Part shown: one piece after another, positions 29,045 through 37,250 of the stretch
How positions within the stretch are numbered: position 1 is the first letter of the stretch
Layout: each line of letters opens with the position of its first letter
Assembly (NCBI GenBank): GCA_964418595.1
Contig: CAYQMF010000038.1
Span: 1 to 50,823, forward strand
From: CAYQMF01 sp964418595
GTDB taxonomy: Bacteria; Planctomycetota; UBA1135; UBA2386
Length of the DNA stretch: 50,823 nucleotides
Reading direction: 5' to 3'
Made by a program: the position numbers and the translations under genes
The notes under the pieces: generated by a model
The model's input: only the letters and a program-made list of their open reading frames with translations
The model's database searches: none
What the model was told of the DNA's origin: nothing

Positions 29045-30067
29045 ATGCGCAACACCGCCTCCCGCCTGTCCTCCTTGTTCCTGGCCCTGACGACGCTCCT
29101 GGTCGCCGCCTGCGGCGGCGGTGGCGGCAAGGCCCCCGCCGGCGGCGGTGGCGGTGGCGGTGGCGGCGGCGGTGGTGGTGGTGGCGGTGGCGGTGGCGGA
29201 GGTGGCGCCGCGCCACTGAGCACGTCGATCGCCAAGGCGGCCTCGCTCGGCGGATACGAAGGCCGCCAGACCGCGGCGACGATGGCCGACCTCGCGGTCG
29301 AAGCCGTCCGCGCGGCGAGCGCGCTCGGTGCGGGTGGCACGGAGGTACGCATCTATGGCACGCTCGTGCAGGACCAGACGGGTCAGTTCACCTACCAGGC
29401 GACCCCGACCGATCGCCTGATCGCGCGCCTCGCCAACGGCAAGGAACTCGAGTTCGTCATCGCGACGATCACCGGCGACATCGCGGGCGGCGGCGTCTCC
29501 TTCCTGCGTAGCGCGCACGACCTGCGCTTCACGGTGCTGTCGGCCGGCGTCTTCAACCTCACCGTCGCGCACGCCGAGGCGAACCGCGTCGGCCAAGGCA
29601 CGATCGCCGGCACGATGGTTCTCGAGGGCCAATCCCTGACCCTCGACCTCCGCATCGCGGGCACCAGCTTCTTCGACAGCAGTGGCGGGTCGGTGCACTA
29701 CGAGCTCGACGAGCGCGTCACCGGCACGATCACGGCGGGCGAGTTCACCTCCACCGTCGACGACAGCACGCACTTCGTGATCATCTCCGACGCACGCACC
29801 AGCGCGAGCCAGTCGTGGCGCCGCTTCGCCGGCAAGTGGCTGGTCGCCGGTGTCGAGTGGGAGCTGCGCGATGGGTTCGTCAATCGCGCGTTCCGCGACG
29901 GCCGCCCCAACGAACTCGAGACGGTGTGGACGGCGCGGGGCACGCTCCTGCGGGCGGGCACGGCGGTCGGCAGCGTGCGCGGCGGCGTGCGCGACCTGTC
30001 GGTGAAGGCGTGGCTGGATCTGGGCGACGGCCGCGAGGTGGAGCTGGAGTCCTTCCAGCTCCGCTGA
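29045..30067 (+). CDS. Lipoprotein with a 22-residue polyglycine tract
   Basis: 340 aa. The ATG at 29045 starts a lipoprotein signal (LALTTLLVAAC, lipobox VAAC). Directly after the Cys come GGGGGK and then a run of 22 Gly (residues 33-54), apparently a flexible spacer away from the membrane. The remaining 285 residues are soluble and beta-rich (TEVRIYGTLVQDQTGQFTYQ, GTIAGTMVLEGQSLTLDLRI, VHYELDERVTGTITAGEF, GKWLVAGVEWELRDGFV), forming no family I can name. A TACGGT hexamer with GGAGGAG after it lies 82 nt upstream (28957). The gene ends 13 nt before the GTG of the unknown protein at 30081, so the two are likely co-transcribed. Confidence 0.8.
   Translation: MRNTASRLSSLFLALTTLLVAACGGGGGKAPAGGGGGGGGGGGGGGGGGGGGGGAAPLSTSIAKAASLGGYEGRQTAATMADLAVEAVRAASALGAGGTEVRIYGTLVQDQTGQFTYQATPTDRLIARLANGKELEFVIATITGDIAGGGVSFLRSAHDLRFTVLSAGVFNLTVAHAEANRVGQGTIAGTMVLEGQSLTLDLRIAGTSFFDSSGGSVHYELDERVTGTITAGEFTSTVDDSTHFVIISDARTSASQSWRRFAGKWLVAGVEWELRDGFVNRAFRDGRPNELETVWTARGTLLRAGTAVGSVRGGVRDLSVKAWLDLGDGREVELESFQLR
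29141..29206 (+). repeat. GGN triplet tract encoding 22 glycines
   Basis: Twenty-two consecutive GGN codons (GGC and GGT mixed, one GGA). The third bases vary, so it is an imperfect trinucleotide repeat; slippage would change length in frame, not switch the gene off. Confidence 0.85.
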
Positions 30068-30080
30068 TACTCACAGCGAC

Positions 30081-31076
30081 GTGTCCGACCCCACCCTGGA
30101 CGCGTTGGAAGACCTCGCGCGCGAGGTCGATCGGCTGGCGGCCGCCAGCGACGCGGCATCGATCGCGCGCGCAAGCGCCAGACGCCAGCGGCTGCTGATC
30201 GAGCTGGACGTCGCCGGCCTGCTCACGGGTGAGCCGGAGATCGGCGCGCGCGTCGCACACCACCCGACGCTGCGCGGCTACCACGACGCGTGCGTCGCGC
30301 TCGCCGACTACCACGCGTCGGCGGCGCGGAAGCGGTGGCTCGAAGGCTCCGTCCCCGCCGGCCCACAGCAGGCGCGCGTCTCGCTCGACTGGTTCCGCAC
30401 GCCGTCGCCCTACGTGCCGCCAGGCGTCCTCCCGCACGCATGGCTCGCCCTGTGCGAACGCAACTTCATCGACCCGTTGCCACAAGGCACCGGCACGCGT
30501 TTCGTCCGCCTGGAGGGCGCGCTACACGCACTCCACTTCCGCACCGAGGTCGATCGCGAGCCGCGGCTGTGGCGCGCGGAACCCGAGATCACGACCCGAT
30601 CGAAACGTCTCGCGCAGGACATCCTCGATGAACTCGACCGACCCATCAGCAACGAGCGCGCGGCGCAGCTGGCCCGCAAGGAGGAAGAGGATCGCGCGTC
30701 GCTCGAGCGCTTCTACGTGACGTCGGGCCAGGCCGAGCCGGAGGCGATCCTGGCGCGCCGGCTGACCGAGCTGGTCGACGCGATCGAGCGCGCCGATCCG
30801 CCGCGGACGGGGACCTTCGCGCCGATCGAGATGTCCTTCCCCATGCCGGGGCGGCGGGCGGCGCTGCGGTTCGCCGCGTCGCCGTCGAAGGCCGAGCGGC
30901 GCTACGTCGAACTCTCTGTCGGCACTCCGAGCGGGATCTCGACGTCGTCGTCCTGGCTCGACATCGGAACCCATGACGACCTGCTCGCCTGGCTGCGCAC
31001 CTCGGAAGCCCTCGCCGCCGCCGTTCGCGCGTTCGCCGGTGCCCTCGAATCCCTGGAGCGCAACCGCCTCGCCTGA
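30081..31076 (+). CDS. Cytoplasmic protein of unknown function
   Basis: 331 aa from GTG 30081. No signal peptide or membrane segment. The N-terminal 60 residues are helical (LEDLAREVDRLAAASDAAS), followed by YHDACVALADYHASAARKRW, FRTPSPYVPPGVLPHAWLAL and a helical middle with charged runs (ARKEEEDRASLERFYV). The C-terminal part has strands (RRAALRFAASPSKAERRYVEL) and ends in a helix. I do not recognise the family; there is no obvious active-site motif. It starts 13 nt after the polyglycine lipoprotein gene and is convergent with the methyltransferase gene, 7 nt apart. The neighbours do not reveal its role. Confidence 0.7.
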   Translation: MSDPTLDALEDLAREVDRLAAASDAASIARASARRQRLLIELDVAGLLTGEPEIGARVAHHPTLRGYHDACVALADYHASAARKRWLEGSVPAGPQQARVSLDWFRTPSPYVPPGVLPHAWLALCERNFIDPLPQGTGTRFVRLEGALHALHFRTEVDREPRLWRAEPEITTRSKRLAQDILDELDRPISNERAAQLARKEEEDRASLERFYVTSGQAEPEAILARRLTELVDAIERADPPRTGTFAPIEMSFPMPGRRAALRFAASPSKAERRYVELSVGTPSGISTSSSWLDIGTHDDLLAWLRTSEALAAAVRAFAGALESLERNRLA

Positions 31077-31083
31077 CGGCTGC

Positions 31084-31902
31084 CTATTCGGTGCGCGTCG
31101 CCGCGTAGCGCAGCTCGCGCGAGAGACCGAGAGCGCGCAGCGCGAACTGCGCGAGCCTCGGCAGCACGCGGTCGTGCTGGCCGCCGCCGAACTCGACCAG
31201 TCGCCGCACGCGCCCAAAGCCCGCCGTATGCAGCGTGCGCACGAGGGTGTGGCCGGCGAAGAACTGCAGGTGCGTGCCGTTCGCGAAGCAGTCCGCCGCA
31301 TCGCCGTGGCGCAGGACGTGCAGCGAACGACGATTGGGCACCGTGACGAGCAGCGTCCCCCCCACCCGCAGGCATGCGTGCGCGGCGCGGCACGCGGCGA
31401 CGGGATCGTCGACGTGTTCGAGGGTCTGCAGGATGGTGACGAGGTCGAAGGTCGGACCGAGGTCCGCGAGGCCGGCGATGCCGCCGGGTGGGAAGGTCAC
31501 GTCCGGCAGGCTCACGGCGAGCGCCACCCGCGCGGGCTCCGACGTCTCGACGGCCGCCAGGGCCAGCGTCGGTCGCTGTGCGCGCACGCGACGCAGGAAT
31601 CCACCGCTGCCGGCGCCGATGTCGAGGAGCGCCTTCGCATCCGGTTGCAGCCGCAGCGCCCTCGCCGCGAGGGCGTCCCAGACCGACGCGTGTGCGGCGG
31701 CCCACGCCGCGATGCGCGGATCGTCGGGCGCGGCGTAGTAGGCGGCCCCGTACTCTCGCGCGAGCGCCGCCGCGTCGTGCCGCGACACGAACCAGTGTGA
31801 GCACCTCGCGCACCTTGCGCGCTGCCGATGCCCGAGGGGACGTTCCGCGCGCAGGTCAGCGCCGCCGCACACGGGGCAGCGCGTGGGATCGGAAGCCGGC
31901 AC
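31084..31902 (-). CDS. SAM-dependent methyltransferase with N-terminal zinc-ribbon motif
   Basis: 272 aa from GTG 31902. It starts with two Cys pairs, CPVCGG and CARCSHWFV, a zinc-ribbon-like element common in methyltransferases that act on sugars or lipids. Motif I follows as ALLDIGAGSGGFLRRV, then AAVETSEPARVA, and post-I DLVTILQTLEHVDDPVAAC with the EH.D signature and TLLVTVPNRRSLH. The family (methyltransferase type 12, CPxCG subclass) often belongs to surface polysaccharide pathways; the substrate here is unknown. The GTG choice is based on where homology begins; no promoter hexamer is seen upstream. It is divergent from the CehA/McbA gene. Confidence 0.85.
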   Translation of the reverse strand: MPASDPTRCPVCGGADLRAERPLGHRQRARCARCSHWFVSRHDAAALAREYGAAYYAAPDDPRIAAWAAAHASVWDALAARALRLQPDAKALLDIGAGSGGFLRRVRAQRPTLALAAVETSEPARVALAVSLPDVTFPPGGIAGLADLGPTFDLVTILQTLEHVDDPVAACRAAHACLRVGGTLLVTVPNRRSLHVLRHGDAADCFANGTHLQFFAGHTLVRTLHTAGFGRVRRLVEFGGGQHDRVLPRLAQFALRALGLSRELRYAATRTE

Positions 31903-31978
31903 GCGGCGAAGGATCCGCCCAGCGATCCCGCAGGGCAAGCGACTGGATGCGGCCCGCGTGCGGTGCGACGATCGCGAC

Positions 31979-34234
31979 GTGCAACGCCCCCTCCGCCGCA
32001 CGGTCGTCCTCCTCGCCCTCTGGTCGAACGTGACCGCGGCCCCCGCCGCGCAGGTCGAGGCCCAGCCCCTCGCGGCGCAGGTGCGCCGGGTCGTCGAAGC
32101 CTTCGATCTGCTCGGCGAGCCGCTGCCGGAGGCGACCCGCGATGCGCTGCGCGTCGCGATGCGCGCCACGGCGGACGCCGACGTGGTCGCGGGCATCCGC
32201 GCCGCGCTCGACCCGCTCTGCCTCGCCATCGTGCACATCAATCCGGAGTCGCGGGTGAAGGCCACGCGCGGCGAAGCCGCCGCTACCCTGGTCGAAGGCG
32301 GCTGGCGCAGCTTCCTCGTGCGCGTCGACAACGAGGCCGGCGTCACCGGCGAGCTGCGCGTCACGAGCCCGAATGCGCGGCGCGTGTTCGAGTTCGACGC
32401 CGACGAGCCCATCGACATGCGCGAGCGCTGGATGGACGCCGCGACGTTCGCTCGACAGCCCATGCAGCGCACACTCTCGGGTCTCGAACTGGAGTACCGC
32501 ATCGTGCAGCTCTACAGCCGCGATGCCGGCCGGCGCGAGGCGAAGCTCGCCTTCGACGTCGGCCAGGGCACGCAGGACCTCGGCTTCCGCAGCGAGATCG
32601 ACGTGCTGTTCGACTGCGCGGCGGCGAGCGAACTGTCGTTCCGCGTCCGCGACACGGACGGCACGCCGACGACCGCAGCCTTCGTGATCCGCGATGCAGC
32701 CCTGCGCGTGCACCCCGCCCAGGCCAAGCGGCTCGCCCCCGACTTCCCGTTCCAGGAGCAGGTCTACCGCGCCGACGGCGAGAGCGTGCGCCTGCCGCGC
32801 GGGCGATTCACGATCGAGGTGACGCGCGGGCCGGAGTACCTGCCGCAGACCGGCACGGTCACGATGAGCGGCGAGCCGCAGGCCTTCACCGTCGACCTGC
32901 GCCGCTGGATCGACCCTGCCGCCCGCGGCTGGTGGTCGGGCGACCACCACATCCACGCCGCCGGATGCGCGCACTACGAGAGCCCGAGCGAAGGCGTGCA
33001 CGCGCCCGACATGATGCGGCACTGCCTCGGCGAGGATCTGAAGGTCGGCTGCAACCTCACCTGGGGTCCGTGCTTCGACTACCAGAAACAGTTCTTCACG
33101 GGCAAGCACGACGCCGTGTCGAGGCCCCCGTATCTCCTGCGCTACGACATCGAGATCAGCGGCTTCGGCTCGCACAAGTCAGGCCACCTCTGCCTGCTGC
33201 GCCTGACGGAGCAGATTCCGCCGGGCGGCGACTCCGACCGCCACTGGCCGACGCTCGGCCTCAACAACCTGCGCTGGGCCAAGAAGCAGGGCGCGGTGTG
33301 TGGGCCGGCGCACTCCGGCTTCGGGCTCGCGGTGCCCGGCACCGACCTGCCCAGCTACACGGTGCCCGCCTTCGACGGGATCGGCGCGTGCGAGACCATC
33401 GCCGCGATCACGCACGAGGTCGAAGGCAAGGACGGCGCGCTCGTTCCCGCGGTCGATTTCATCTCCACCGTCGACACGCCGTGCCTGTGGGAGCTGAACC
33501 TCTGGTACCACCTGCTCAACTGCGGCTTCCGCCCCCGCATCAGCGGCGAGACCGACTTCCCGTGCATCTACGGCGAGCGCGTGGGGATGGGGCGCTCGTA
33601 CGTGAAGGTCGACGGCGACCTCGACTTCGACCGCTGGTGCGACGGCATCCGCGCCGGCCGCGCCTACGTGAGCGAGGGTCGCAGCCATCTGCTGGACTTC
33701 GCAGTCGGTGGCGTGCGCGTGGGCGAGGGCGGCAGCGAGCTGCGGCTCGCAGCTCCCGGCAAGGTCTCCGTGCGCGCCGACGTCGCGGCGCTCCTCGGTG
33801 TCGCCCCCCGCGACGACATCGCCAACCGCCCCCTGGACGAGAAGCCCTACTGGCACCTCGAGCGCGCGCGCAAGGGCACGACGCGCAAGGTGCCGGTCGA
33901 GGTGATCGTGAACGGCAAGGTCGCCGCCGTGCGCGAGATCGAGGCCGACGGCAGCATGACCGAGGTGGCGTGCGAGGTCGCCATCGAGCGCAGCGCGTGG
34001 GTCGCGCTCCGCGTCCTCTGGTCGTCGCACACCAACCCGGTCTTCGTCGTCGTCGGCGACGCGCCGATCCGGGCCAGCAAGCGCAGCGCCCGCTGGTGCC
34101 TCGCCGGCGTCGAACGGTGCCGCCAGCAGAAGGCCCGCTTCATCGCCGACGGCGAGCGCGCGGACTTCACCGCCGCCTACGACCACGCCGCCGCGACGTA
34201 CCGCCGCATCGTCGATGAGTCGGTGATCGAGTGA
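31979..34234 (+). CDS. CehA/McbA family metallohydrolase (PHP-type), exported
   Basis: 751 aa from GTG 31979, which gives an export signal (PLRRTVVLLALWSNVTAAPA). The first 390 residues are non-catalytic and beta-rich. The PHP-type metallohydrolase part begins at about 318 with RGWWSGDHHIHAAGCAHYES, where the H-x-H pair binds metal, and continues with GPAHSGFG, VPAVDFISTVDTP and SETDFPCIYG-type motifs. Members of the family include the carbaryl hydrolase CehA, but most have unknown substrates and the active site is that of a di- or trinuclear phosphoesterase-like fold. The last 150 residues are again beta-type. Whether it hydrolyses esters or phosphates cannot be told. Confidence 0.85.
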   Translation: MQRPLRRTVVLLALWSNVTAAPAAQVEAQPLAAQVRRVVEAFDLLGEPLPEATRDALRVAMRATADADVVAGIRAALDPLCLAIVHINPESRVKATRGEAAATLVEGGWRSFLVRVDNEAGVTGELRVTSPNARRVFEFDADEPIDMRERWMDAATFARQPMQRTLSGLELEYRIVQLYSRDAGRREAKLAFDVGQGTQDLGFRSEIDVLFDCAAASELSFRVRDTDGTPTTAAFVIRDAALRVHPAQAKRLAPDFPFQEQVYRADGESVRLPRGRFTIEVTRGPEYLPQTGTVTMSGEPQAFTVDLRRWIDPAARGWWSGDHHIHAAGCAHYESPSEGVHAPDMMRHCLGEDLKVGCNLTWGPCFDYQKQFFTGKHDAVSRPPYLLRYDIEISGFGSHKSGHLCLLRLTEQIPPGGDSDRHWPTLGLNNLRWAKKQGAVCGPAHSGFGLAVPGTDLPSYTVPAFDGIGACETIAAITHEVEGKDGALVPAVDFISTVDTPCLWELNLWYHLLNCGFRPRISGETDFPCIYGERVGMGRSYVKVDGDLDFDRWCDGIRAGRAYVSEGRSHLLDFAVGGVRVGEGGSELRLAAPGKVSVRADVAALLGVAPRDDIANRPLDEKPYWHLERARKGTTRKVPVEVIVNGKVAAVREIEADGSMTEVACEVAIERSAWVALRVLWSSHTNPVFVVVGDAPIRASKRSARWCLAGVERCRQQKARFIADGERADFTAAYDHAAATYRRIVDESVIE

Positions 34235-34256
34235 CGGCAGGGCCGGCGGGCCTCGC

Positions 34257-34262
34257 TACCAT
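34257..34262 (+). promoter_or_regulatory. Putative -10 element TACCAT for the HEAT-VWA gene
   Basis: TACCAT is exactly 6 nt (CGTGGC) before the GTG at 34269, the same arrangement as TACCAT at 41487 before the GTG at 41499. This suggests a leaderless message and supports the GTG start. Confidence 0.5.
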
Positions 34263-34268
34263 CGTGGC

Positions 34269-35981
34269 GTGCTCGTCTCCTTCTCCCGCGGGCGCTCGTC
34301 GCTCCTGCTCGCCGCGCTCGCCTTCGGCCCGCTCCTCCCCGCCCAGCGCAAGGACCCGAAAGCCGGAGAACCTCCCCCCTCGCTCGCCGACCTGCAGGCG
34401 TTCGAACTCTGGCTCGCGGACTACAAAGCCGGCGCCTACCGGCTGGTGAAGGACGGTGAGACCGACTTCGACGCGGTCAAGCAGCTCGACGCGACGATGG
34501 CAGCGCTCGCCAAGTGGGGCGACGTGATCTCCGCCCGCAAGCTGTTCGAGGCAGCGTGGGTGATGCCGGTCCAGGCGGGCAACCCGAGCGCGACGGAGCG
34601 GATCGATTTCCACCGCGAGGTGCAACCGTTCCGGGTGCAGGAGATGGCGCGGGCGCACCTCGTGAAGATGGCGGCGCCGGAGATCGAGGCGTTCCTCGTC
34701 GATAAGGTGAACATCGCGGGCAAGGGGTTCAACGAGCAATCGAGCGAGGAGCGGGTGGCGGCGATGCGCACGCTCGGCGAGCGCGGCAGCCTCCGCGGGC
34801 TGCTGACGATCTTGCAGGCGGCCAAGAAGTTCCCGCCCGTCGAGCGCGTGCGCGCGATCAACGTGCTCAGCCAGTACGCCACCCTCGACACGGTGCCGAC
34901 CTTCCTCGACATGCTGAAGGACCGCGAACCCAACGCGCGCATCGCCGCGCTCAACGGGATCAGCAAGGGCCTGCGGCCGCACACCGACGAGACCGTGCAC
35001 GCCAAGGTCAGCGACGACATCGCCAAGGTGCGCGATGAGGCGCTCGCGGCGATCAAGCCGCTGCTCAACGGCGACACGGTGTGGCAGGTGCGCGCCGCGG
35101 CGCGCGAGGCGGTCGTGGGCCTGCGCTGCAAGCACGCGATCCCGTACCTGGTCGATGCTCTCGACCTCGAACTCAAGCGCACCAAGGACCCGTGGTCGCT
35201 CGACGTGCGCCTGCACGACGCACTGGAACGGATGACCGGCGTCGACGTGCCGATGGGCAAGGCCCAGCCGTGGCGCGACTTCTGGACCAAGGAAGGCCCG
35301 AGCTTCGAATACGTGCGCGCCCAGGACGCCCGACAGGCGGCGCAGCGGCGCGCCGCGGAGTCGAACGAGCGCTACCGCAAGTTCTTCAAGCTCGACCTCG
35401 ACAGCGACCGCGTGCTGTTCGTCGTCGATCTCTCCGGCTCGATGAAGGAGCCCGCCGGCCGGCGCGAGACCAGCGCCGGCGGCCCCGTCACCACCAAGCA
35501 CAAGCTGGTGATGGAGGAGATGAAGAAGATCGTCATGGCGATCCCCGACGGCGGTGGGTTCAACATGGTGGTCTTCAACGACCTGGTGCAGGTCTGGCGG
35601 CCCGACGAGCGCGGCCGGCCGATGATGGTGAAGATCGACGACCGCGCCCGCGACGACCTGCTGGGCTCGTTCCTCGACGCCCTGCAGCCGAGCGGGCCCA
35701 CGAACCTGTACGGCGCGCTCGACGCCGCCCTCGACTTCGGCGGGCGCGGCCTGCACGACAAGCACTACGAGGCCGGCTTCGACACGCTCTACGTGTTGAG
35801 CGACGGCGCGCCGTCGTACGGCGAGATCACCGACCGCGACGAGATCCGCAAGCGCGTGCGCGAGACCAACGGCCTGCGCCGGATCACGATCAACTGCATC
35901 ACCTTCGGCGACCAGAACGAGACCGAGTTCCTGCGCAAGCTCGCGGAGGAGAACGGTGGCCGCCACGTACACATCGACTGA
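34269..35981 (+). CDS. Exported HEAT-repeat and von Willebrand A domain protein
   Basis: 570 aa from GTG 34269. N-terminal export signal (LLLAALAFGPLLPAQ). Residues about 155-330 hold helical HEAT-like repeats (ERVAAMRTLGERGSLRGLL, VRAINVLSQYATLDTVPTF, AAAREAVVGLRCKHAIPYL). Residues about 380-570 are a VWA domain with the metal-ion-dependent adhesion site DLSGSM at 387-392, NMVVFND and a LSDGAPS loop, so metal-dependent ligand binding is likely. Exported HEAT-VWA proteins are common in planctomycetes and their partners are unknown. A TACCAT hexamer 6 nt upstream indicates its own promoter although the CehA gene ends only 34 nt before. The VOC gene follows after 11 nt. Confidence 0.88.
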   Translation: MLVSFSRGRSSLLLAALAFGPLLPAQRKDPKAGEPPPSLADLQAFELWLADYKAGAYRLVKDGETDFDAVKQLDATMAALAKWGDVISARKLFEAAWVMPVQAGNPSATERIDFHREVQPFRVQEMARAHLVKMAAPEIEAFLVDKVNIAGKGFNEQSSEERVAAMRTLGERGSLRGLLTILQAAKKFPPVERVRAINVLSQYATLDTVPTFLDMLKDREPNARIAALNGISKGLRPHTDETVHAKVSDDIAKVRDEALAAIKPLLNGDTVWQVRAAAREAVVGLRCKHAIPYLVDALDLELKRTKDPWSLDVRLHDALERMTGVDVPMGKAQPWRDFWTKEGPSFEYVRAQDARQAAQRRAAESNERYRKFFKLDLDSDRVLFVVDLSGSMKEPAGRRETSAGGPVTTKHKLVMEEMKKIVMAIPDGGGFNMVVFNDLVQVWRPDERGRPMMVKIDDRARDDLLGSFLDALQPSGPTNLYGALDAALDFGGRGLHDKHYEAGFDTLYVLSDGAPSYGEITDRDEIRKRVRETNGLRRITINCITFGDQNETEFLRKLAEENGGRHVHID

Positions 35982-35992
35982 CCCGATCGAGA

Positions 35993-36472
35993 ATGCCCAT
36001 GAAGCCCCCACCGAAGGACTGGCCCCGCATCTCGTCCGCCCTCTTCTACGAAGATCCTGCCGCCGCCATCGCCTGGCTGTGCAAGGCGTTCGGCTTCGAG
36101 GTGCGGATCAAGGTCGAGGGTGAAGGCGGCCGCATCGAGCACTCCGAGCTGGAGTACGGCGAAGGCCTCATCATGGTGGGCGGCTGCGGCGCGAAGTACG
36201 CAGACCGCGACGCCAAGGCGCCCTGGAAGGCGAACTGCGCGAGCCCGCGCATGCTTCGGGGCATGATGACCCAGAACCTGTGCGTGCACGTCGACGACGC
36301 CGACGCGCACTGCGCGCGGGCTCGCGCCGCCGGCGCGAAGATCTGCGTCGAGCCCCAGACCAACGACTACGGCGAGGACTACTGGACCGACCGCAGCTAC
36401 GCCGCGATCGATCCGGAAGGGCACATCTGGTGGTTCCTGCAGCGCCTGCGCACGGGCAAGGGCGTCGGCTGA
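35993..36472 (+). CDS. VOC (glyoxalase/bleomycin-resistance-like) family protein
   Basis: 159 aa from ATG 35993 (a second ATG at 35999 would remove two residues). One vicinal-oxygen-chelate domain: RISSALFYEDPAAAIAWLCK, AFGFEVRIKVEGEGGRIEHS, ELEYGEGLIMVGG, then NLCVHVDDADAHCARARAAG and AIDPEGHIWWFLQR. The pattern AFGFE...H.EL..G and DPEGH.W is characteristic of PhnB/YkcA-type VOC proteins. Metal ligands may be the His in IEHSE and the Glu in DPEGH. The substrate is unknown and no thiol or resistance genes are adjacent. It is likely co-transcribed with the HEAT-VWA gene (11-nt gap). Confidence 0.88.
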   Translation: MPMKPPPKDWPRISSALFYEDPAAAIAWLCKAFGFEVRIKVEGEGGRIEHSELEYGEGLIMVGGCGAKYADRDAKAPWKANCASPRMLRGMMTQNLCVHVDDADAHCARARAAGAKICVEPQTNDYGEDYWTDRSYAAIDPEGHIWWFLQRLRTGKGVG

Positions 36473-36482
36473 ACGCGACCGC

Positions 36483-36926
36483 TCAGGGCATGATGCGGAT
36501 GTCGAGCGCGCCGTGCAGGTGGATGCACGCCGGACGCAGGTCCTCGACGCAGCCGCTCTGCGCGCACAGGGCGGCACCGACGAGGTTGCGATCGAGGGGG
36601 ATGATCGTCCGCCAGGCCGACTGGCTCAGGATGATGATCGGCCGGCACTCGAGCACGCAGCCGCGCTCGCACGCCGGGGGCACGGGCACGATCGCACTGA
36701 GGCCGGGAACCCCGATCACGAGGAACGGCGCGCCGTTCGCGGTGCGGCATGGCGCGGCGATGACGCCGAAGCCCTGACCCAGCGCAGGCGTGCCCGTGAA
36801 CTGGGTGTAGGCCGCGTTCGGGCAGCCGGTGTTGGGGACGCGCTGGACCTGCGCGGAGGTCGAGGTGGCGAAGGCGCCGAGCGTCAGGACGCCGAGAAGG
36901 ACGGTCAGGAAGCGGTTGCGGAGCAT
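36483..36926 (-). CDS. Small exported protein: stand-alone copy of the shared C-terminal module
   Basis: 147 aa with a signal peptide (LTVLLGVLTLGAFATSTSAQ). The mature 122 residues align by eye with the C-terminal module of the large exported proteins at 80, 23152, 42240 and 43842: GQGFGVIAAP, a short strand pair, VPVPPACERGCVLECRP, a middle strand TIIPLDRNLVGAALCAQ and a final CIHLHGALDIRI. Extra Cys (eight in the mature part) suggest several disulfides. It shows that the module folds by itself. There is no active-site motif. It is convergent with the VOC gene (10 nt apart). A role as a surface subunit or adaptor is an inference. Confidence 0.75.
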   Translation of the reverse strand: MLRNRFLTVLLGVLTLGAFATSTSAQVQRVPNTGCPNAAYTQFTGTPALGQGFGVIAAPCRTANGAPFLVIGVPGLSAIVPVPPACERGCVLECRPIIILSQSAWRTIIPLDRNLVGAALCAQSGCVEDLRPACIHLHGALDIRIMP

Positions 36927-37250
36927 CGTGTTGGCCAGGGAAAGCGCGCGTCGGGGCGACGCGCGACGTCCCTTCGTGCCTGCGACGCGGTAGCCGACGG
37001 CGCGAACCCGGACGTTTTTTCGGGTCTACCGGGCTCAGCCCTCGATGGGCGTGCCCGTTCGTCGCGCGAATCGCCGAACACTGCCGTCGGTTCGACGCTG
37101 CTGAGTGCGCCGGGCCTGCTCGGTGATCGTCGACATGGTGCCCGTCAACTCCACAACCCTCAGCTATCGTTCGATCCGTGCGGGCCGAACCAACCCGCCG
37201 CCGAACCCGGCCCGCCGTCCTGCTCACGATCCGAACTCGAGGCGATCCCT
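36927..37250. other. Intergenic region between divergent genes, 324 bp
   Basis: No gene-like ORF was accepted here. It must contain the promoter of the small exported protein on the minus strand and of the chaperone/AAA+ pair on the plus strand. An ACCCG/CGGGT inverted repeat around a T6 run is at about 37009-37028. TATCGT at 37165-37170 fits the local TANNNT pattern and would give the chaperone gene a leader of about 70 nt. Confidence 0.5.
37239..37242 (+). promoter_or_regulatory. Shine-Dalgarno GAGG that decides the TTG start at 37251
   Basis: GAGG is 8 nt before the TTG at 37251. Clear Shine-Dalgarno sites are rare in the window, so this one argues for the TTG over the in-frame ATG at 37272, which has none. 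Confidence 0.45.
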
